From: Sphagnum compactum
Taxonomy: Eukaryota > Bryophyta > Sphagnopsida > Sphagnales
DNA: 64,000 bases
NCBI GenBank assembly: GCA_965153455.1
Contig: OZ234494.1
Coordinates: 7,130,001-7,194,000 of the forward strand
Direction: 5' to 3'
The translations under genes were made by a program, and so were the position numbers. Under the pieces are notes generated by a model that had not been told where the DNA came from, ran no database searches, and was given only the letters and a program-made list of their open reading frames with translations. Below are positions 62,377 to 64,000 of the stretch, one piece after another. Each line of letters opens with the position of its first letter. The first letter of the stretch is position 1.

Positions 62377-64000
62377 TCTTCAAATTTTCCCACAACCCAA
62401 ATCACTGAACTTCACAAACTCTCTCCACAAATTTTTCACACTCCCCAACACAGCCACAAACTCCCAATTCAGATGAAACCCAACTACGAAGAACAGAGAG
62501 TCTGATGACTCTTGCTCAATACTACACCAGCTTCCATGCAACAAAAATCAGAAAAAAAAGAGAGAGAAAAAGACTATCCCTCTGAATGATATGCACACAT
62601 TCTCTACTGATTTCAATGCAAAAGAGGTCTGGTGGAAAAAAAAACACTAGAGAACTCTGCAGCAAGAGCAAAGAAGCCGAGTCATAACCAATTAGTAGTA
62701 CTACACAAGGACTACACAAGGTAAATTGAACACATTTGTTGTGAAAATGTGCATTAGAAATGTAGTCTGAGAAAGAGTGAGTTGGAGAAAAATTGTTGGG
62801 ATTTAAACTAAGAATTGTTGCAGCTCAATTGCATCAACAGTAGTAGCTAAGATCTACGTTTGAAAATAAAAGAAAAAGAAGTCATCCAAATGGAAATGTG
62901 TGCTTTTAGAAAAACCAAGCAGTGCCAGAAAGTGAAGAAAGAGGAGCCGTGGCTTTTCTTTTCCTTTTTCTTTAATAGACAGGCTCGATTTTCCAAAAAG
63001 CCTGCCATCATTTTTTCATGGCATTGCAAAAACCCTTTTTTCAAAAGAGTGCGACGATTTTTTTTTTATGCTGTGTAAATCCAACCCTGCAGGCTTTACC
63101 CTACAGGAGCTTTCATGTTTCAAAAAGAGAAAGAGAAGACCTTGCTTGGTTTAAGCCAAAGTCTGTTGGAACTTTGGGCCTTCACTTTTTGACTCTCAAA
63201 CCAAGCCGGTGCCAATACCACCAGGTTTCCACCATATCTCTGGATATGCATTTACGTTTTTTTCACTTTGTTGTTGGTCTCTCAGTAGATTTTATTTTAT
63301 TTTTTTTCCTGGCGAATTTTCAGCACTTGGCAACCAAAACAAATCCAGCGCCAATTATACAAAGGATTTTTGTGCAAGAAATGCACCAAAGGAGCTAGAT
63401 TTCTTCAAGGGAATTTTTTTATGAAATAGCTGTCTTTCGATACTGGATTTCAGCAAGTTGCCACAAAATATAGCAGAATTCTTCATTTTTTCTACTTTTC
63501 TCTCTGACCTGTAGCCAAACTTGGCTACAATTTGTTGAATAAAAACAATTGTGTACACAAGCCAAAGCAGACAGCTCAGTAGACAAAAAGCCTGTTTCCT
63601 GCATGGACAAAACTTTTTATGGTCAATGAACACCCATGCGGCCTGCACCTCAAAAGCTGCTGTGCAAAGGAACACACCATTGTTAAGAGTTTTTCAATGC
63701 CTTCTTTTCTCCTTTTTGGAAAGGAGAAAGATGCCTACAAGCATCAAAAAGGGCAAAATGTGGGGTGCAATGCAAACCCCATCACTAACCTGGCCTCACA
63801 CAACAGGAAGTCTCCACTCTCCACCAGTGTTGGGCAGGTCTTTGATTTTGGACCAAACACCCACTGGAGGGTTAGACATGGTATATAGGAATATATAACT
63901 GGCAGAGGCCAAAATTTGAAACACTTGCCCCCAGCAAATAGAATTTTTGTGGTACCTGCACTTGACTCCTACCCAGCAAAATATCTTAAATTCAAATTAC
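62377..64000 (-). promoter_or_regulatory. upstream region of the CLC gene and window end
   Basis: The 5' UTR and promoter of the CLC gene lie immediately right of 62376. Beyond about 63.0 kb the composition becomes more balanced; overlapping frames on both strands (63018-63898) have no recognisable domain. A further gene starting outside the window is possible but cannot be shown. Confidence 0.35.

Noticed and set aside
1-64000. CRISPR arrays, bacterial operons, rRNA or tRNA genes
   Set aside because: None seen. The repeats present are plant-type transposons, minisatellites and simple repeats, and the genes are spliced eukaryotic genes.

Overview
The window is nuclear DNA of a land plant. 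The evidence is four spliced or partial plant-type genes (a P-class PPR protein, a RING1-type zinc-finger protein, a group III calcium-dependent protein kinase and a vacuolar-type CLC anion channel/transporter), GT-AG introns, long AT-rich gene-poor spacers and decayed plant transposons. The intron-rich PPR gene fits a seed-free plant (for example a moss) better than a flowering plant, where most PPR genes lack introns. This is inference; the species is not identifiable from the sequence alone.

Layout. 2-175 (+): last coding exon of a gene entering from the left. About 180-6739: AT-rich spacer. 6740-7096: short non-autonomous Helitron with both diagnostic ends and the 3' hairpin. 7627-14182 (+): 16-exon gene, about 914 residues, for a mitochondrial PPR protein. 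15670-16370 (+): retroelement-derived coding fragment with in-frame stops. 20079-24142 (-): four-exon gene, about 950 residues, with a RING1-type zinc finger and a striking tryptophan heptad array. 25.9-34.8 kb: AT-rich spacer with dispersed repeats. 36700-38277 (-): intronless CDPK. 40.7-41.4 kb: decayed coding remnant. 42.98-45.33 kb (+): heavily decayed coiled-coil coding region whose stops mostly look like CAA/CAG to TAA/TAG changes. 46.34-47.52 kb: tandem duplication, its second copy split by a foldback MITE. 47.96-56.0 kb (-): remnants of one or more large genes (coiled-coil segments and a C-terminal part resembling the N4/N6 DNA-methylase fold), split by a CACTA element at 53013-55317. 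57705-62376 (-): CLC gene, six exons, with no recognisable last exon.

The intact genes do not form a pathway. The PPR protein probably acts on organellar RNA, the RING protein is a candidate ubiquitin ligase, and the CDPK and CLC act in calcium signalling and vacuolar anion transport. Exon borders were worked out by hand from reading-frame continuity, GT-AG sites and phase matching; they are predictions, not transcript-supported. The most unusual points are the W-x6-W heptad array of the RING gene, the one-repeat-per-exon structure of the PPR gene, the intronless CDPK, and the decayed methylase-like/coiled-coil genes with their stop-codon signature.
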